Shown here one piece after another: positions 7,526-10,294 of a DNA stretch of 10,294 nt. This stretch comes from an uncultured Alphaproteobacteria bacterium (lineage in GTDB: Bacteria > Pseudomonadota > Alphaproteobacteria > Micropepsales > Micropepsaceae). The DNA is taken from positions 1 to 10,294 of the forward strand of contig CAIXUE010000196.1 in the NCBI GenBank assembly GCA_903922545.1, written 5' to 3'. The position numbers and the translations under genes were made by a program. The first letter of the stretch is position 1. Each line of letters opens with the position of its first letter. The notes below the pieces were generated by a model that made no database searches, was not told where the DNA came from, and was given only the letters and a program-made list of their open reading frames with translations.

Positions 7526-7553
7526 GGAGCAAACGGCGGCCGGCTCCCGTAGC

Positions 7554-8345
7554 TTAGCGGTTTTCCAGCGATTCCAGCACTTTGAGGCCTTCCCGCAAGG
7601 GCGCCGGCGCATGGGTGCGGATAAAGCCGGCCCCCTGGGCGACGGCGAACATCTCGGCCGCCACGCCGGCATCGGCCGGCTCCTGCCCCGGGCGCGCCAG
7701 GGCCTTGAGGAAGGATTTGCGCGACACCGAAACCAGCAGCGGCAGACCAAACGCCTCGGCCAGTTCCGGCAGCTTGCCCAGCACGGTGAGCGATGTCTCA
7801 GGATTGCTGCTGAGGAAAAATCCCATGCCCGGATCCAGGATCAGGCGGTCCGGATCGACGCCCGCTTCAGTGAGCGCGGTGAGGCGCTTTTCAAAAAAGG
7901 AAAAGATGCGGGCGAGGATTTCGCCTGGCGGCACATCGGTGCGGGTGGCGATGCCGTCTTCCTGCACCATGTGCATGACGATGAGCTTGGCCGTGGCGGC
8001 GGCGAGTTCGGGATAGAAGGAGACGTCCGCGAAACCGTGAATGTCGTTGAGATAATCCACCCCCTCGCCCAGCGCCCAGCGCTGTACCGGCGTGGAGAAA
8101 CTGTCGATGGAGAGCGACGCACCAACATCATGCAGGGCGGGCACCACAGAGGCGAGCCGGGCGATTTCGACCTCGGGCGGCACGCGGGCGGCATCGGGAT
8201 GCGAGGACGCCGCCCCGATATCCAGAATGTCAGCGCCATCGGCCAGAAGATTGTTGGCATGCGCCAATGCGGCCCCGGGCGCGAGGAATTTTCCGCCGTC
8301 GGAAAATGAATCAGCGGTGATATTGAGGATGCCGAGAATTTTCAT
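7554..8345 (-). CDS. folP: Dihydropteroate synthase of the Sul (sulfonamide-resistant) type at the native folP locus
   Basis: Joins pABA to hydroxymethyldihydropterin pyrophosphate to make dihydropteroate; it is the sulfonamide target. The 263-residue TIM barrel opens with [16 protein letters not shown] (3-18). Several loops differ from ordinary FolP and match Sul1/Sul2 as I remember them. [11 protein letters not shown] (42-52) replaces the usual [26 protein letters not shown] (98-112) and DGIATRT (130-136) are Sul-like. [19 protein letters not shown] (168-186) is about two residues longer than the usual DPGxGFGK loop, and [13 protein letters not shown] (201-213) and IRTHAP (242-247) follow. 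The ATG overlaps the stop of the upstream DUF4279-like gene (ATGA), and only a weak GAG precedes it, so coupled translation is likely. Dihydropteroate synthase activity is near certain; sulfonamide resistance is inferred. Confidence 0.93.
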   Translation of the reverse strand: MKILGILNITADSFSDGGKFLAPGAALAHANNLLADGADILDIGAASSHPDAARVPPEVEIARLASVVPALHDVGASLSIDSFSTPVQRWALGEGVDYLNDIHGFADVSFYPELAAATAKLIVMHMVQEDGIATRTDVPPGEILARIFSFFEKRLTALTEAGVDPDRLILDPGMGFFLSSNPETSLTVLGKLPELAEAFGLPLLVSVSRKSFLKALARPGQEPADAGVAAEMFAVAQGAGFIRTHAPAPLREGLKVLESLENR

Positions 8346-8764
8346 GCGGACGACTCAACGGCATCTGGCCCATAAAAATCTAATTCGAGAGAAATATGCA
8401 GACCAGCCAAACCGTTCAGAATTTTCCAATCCAAAGCGTCCCCTGAATTCCAGCCTGAATACCAACCGACAAAAAAACTCGCCTCAACGCCTTGTTCGTG
8501 AAGCTGCACGAGATAATCAGTATAGGGACGCAATCGTTCGGTGGCCATTGTCAGGCCAGTCGGCAAGTCCGTGCCGTCTTTAGAAATCGGGATGCAACAA
8601 TAGGATTCTCTACGCGGCGGACGTTGCTCTCCCTTGGATGAAATCCAAGGATCGCCTTTTTTGCTAAGCGCCGTAGCTGCCATTCCGAGCGTAAGTGGAA
8701 TCTGGGAGAGATCGGCATCAGGATGCCGAAATAAAAGAGACAGATTGAAAGTGTAATCGCCCAA
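8342..8764 (-). CDS. DUF4279-like protein of unknown function, low GC
   Basis: I recognise only a resemblance to the DUF4279 family: an early LS..LGMAATALSKKGDPW segment (19-40), a helical middle (MATERLRPYTDYLVQLHEQGVE, 73-94) and a closing LAGLHISLELDFYG (119-132). No catalytic motif, signal peptide or membrane segment is visible. The family's function is unknown to me. The start is uncertain. A TTG at 8764, just after GGGTAAGG, gives 140 residues in line with the family; an in-frame TTG at 8824 would add 20 low-complexity basic residues. GC is about 50% (181 of 360 by hand count over 8401-8760) against 60-67% in neighbours, suggesting transfer from elsewhere. It overlaps the folP start by 4 bases, so folP translation may depend on it. 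Confidence 0.6.
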   Translation of the reverse strand: MGDYTFNLSLLFRHPDADLSQIPLTLGMAATALSKKGDPWISSKGEQRPPRRESYCCIPISKDGTDLPTGLTMATERLRPYTDYLVQLHEQGVEASFFVGWYSGWNSGDALDWKILNGLAGLHISLELDFYGPDAVESSA

Positions 8765-8767
8765 AGC

Positions 8768-8796
8768 CCTTACCCGTCGGCCAGCTGAGGGTGAGG
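8768..8796 (-). promoter_or_regulatory. Hairpin overlapping the ribosome binding site of the DUF4279-like gene
   Basis: On the minus strand CCTCACCC (8796-8789) can pair with GGGTAAGG (8775-8768) with a single mismatch, around a 13-base loop. The second arm is the only Shine-Dalgarno-like sequence before the proposed TTG at 8764, so the fold would hide it. The structure is small and may be accidental; if the gene starts upstream at 8824 it would lie inside the coding region. Confidence 0.25.
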
Positions 8797-8839
8797 ATTT
8801 AGTCCCTTGTCCCCTACGCCGCAATCAGAGGCGCGAGGA

Positions 8840-8918
8840 ATTTTGCGACCTGAGCAGGAGCGTCGCACGGAGCGTACGGACGTACGTGAGCACGCGCGAC
8901 GAACTCAGGGCGCAAAAT
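8840..8918. repeat. 79-base imperfect palindrome between ftsH and the DUF4279-like gene
   Basis: Nested inverted repeats share nearly one centre. The outer arms are ATTTTGCG-a-CCTGAG (8840-8854) against CTCAGG-g-CGCAAAAT (8904-8918), 14 pairs with one mismatch. The middle arms are CGTCGC (8861-8866) against GCGACG (8896-8901). The core is CGTAC-GGAC-GTACG (8873-8886). Either strand can fold into a long hairpin. It begins 10 bases beyond the ftsH stop. There is no T-run as in an intrinsic terminator. The layout resembles the small palindromic repeat elements dispersed in many alphaproteobacterial genomes, but only one copy is present in this window. Confidence 0.75.
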
Positions 8919-8928
8919 AACCGCGCCG

Positions 8929-10294
<1,366 letters not shown>

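Noticed and set aside
8840..8918. Rho-independent terminator of ftsH
   Set aside because: The stem is long but no T-run follows on the minus strand, and the arms are far more extended than a typical terminator.

Overview
The window looks like chromosomal DNA of a GC-rich alphaproteobacterium. GC is about 63-67% by eye over most genes. The gene order ftsH, folP, glmM, thiD and the style of the housekeeping proteins fit that class. I cannot place the order or genus, though the sulfonamide-resistance-like dihydropteroate synthase points towards Rhodobiaceae-like or neighbouring lineages. There are no rRNA or tRNA genes, IS elements, CRISPR arrays or phage genes that I can see, and no gene-free stretch longer than about 165 bases.

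Left part (1-3049). A truncated minus-strand gene with a signal-peptide-like start runs off the left edge. Divergent from it is mrp/apbC (Fe-S cluster carrier ATPase), which converges on and overlaps folA (dihydrofolate reductase) by 11 bases. folA is the second gene of a two-gene minus-strand operon behind a spermidine-acetyltransferase-like GNAT gene, joined by a TTGA stop/start overlap. A plus-strand gene for a secreted, His/Ala/Pro-rich RcnB-family protein is transcribed divergently from the GNAT gene.

Middle (3050-4438). purA (adenylosuccinate synthetase) stands alone on the plus strand behind a possible extended -10 promoter and ends 3 bases short of the convergent cluster.

Right part (4442-10294). 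All genes lie on the minus strand and read leftwards: ftsH (N-terminus outside the window), a 79-base imperfect palindrome, a low-GC DUF4279-like gene, folP, glmM, thiD and a subclass B3 metallo-beta-lactamase. The DUF4279-like gene overlaps folP by 4 bases (ATGA) and thiD overlaps the beta-lactamase by 4 bases (TTGA), so at least these pairs should be translationally coupled.

The main point of interest is folP. Its pterin and pABA loops read like the mobile Sul1/Sul2 sulfonamide-resistant enzymes rather than ordinary FolP, yet it sits in the native ftsH-folP-glmM setting. A complete secreted B3 beta-lactamase ends the same operon, and the other folate drug target, folA, lies 5.8 kb away. The DUF4279-like gene (about 50% GC) with its flanking palindrome looks like a later insertion between ftsH and folP.
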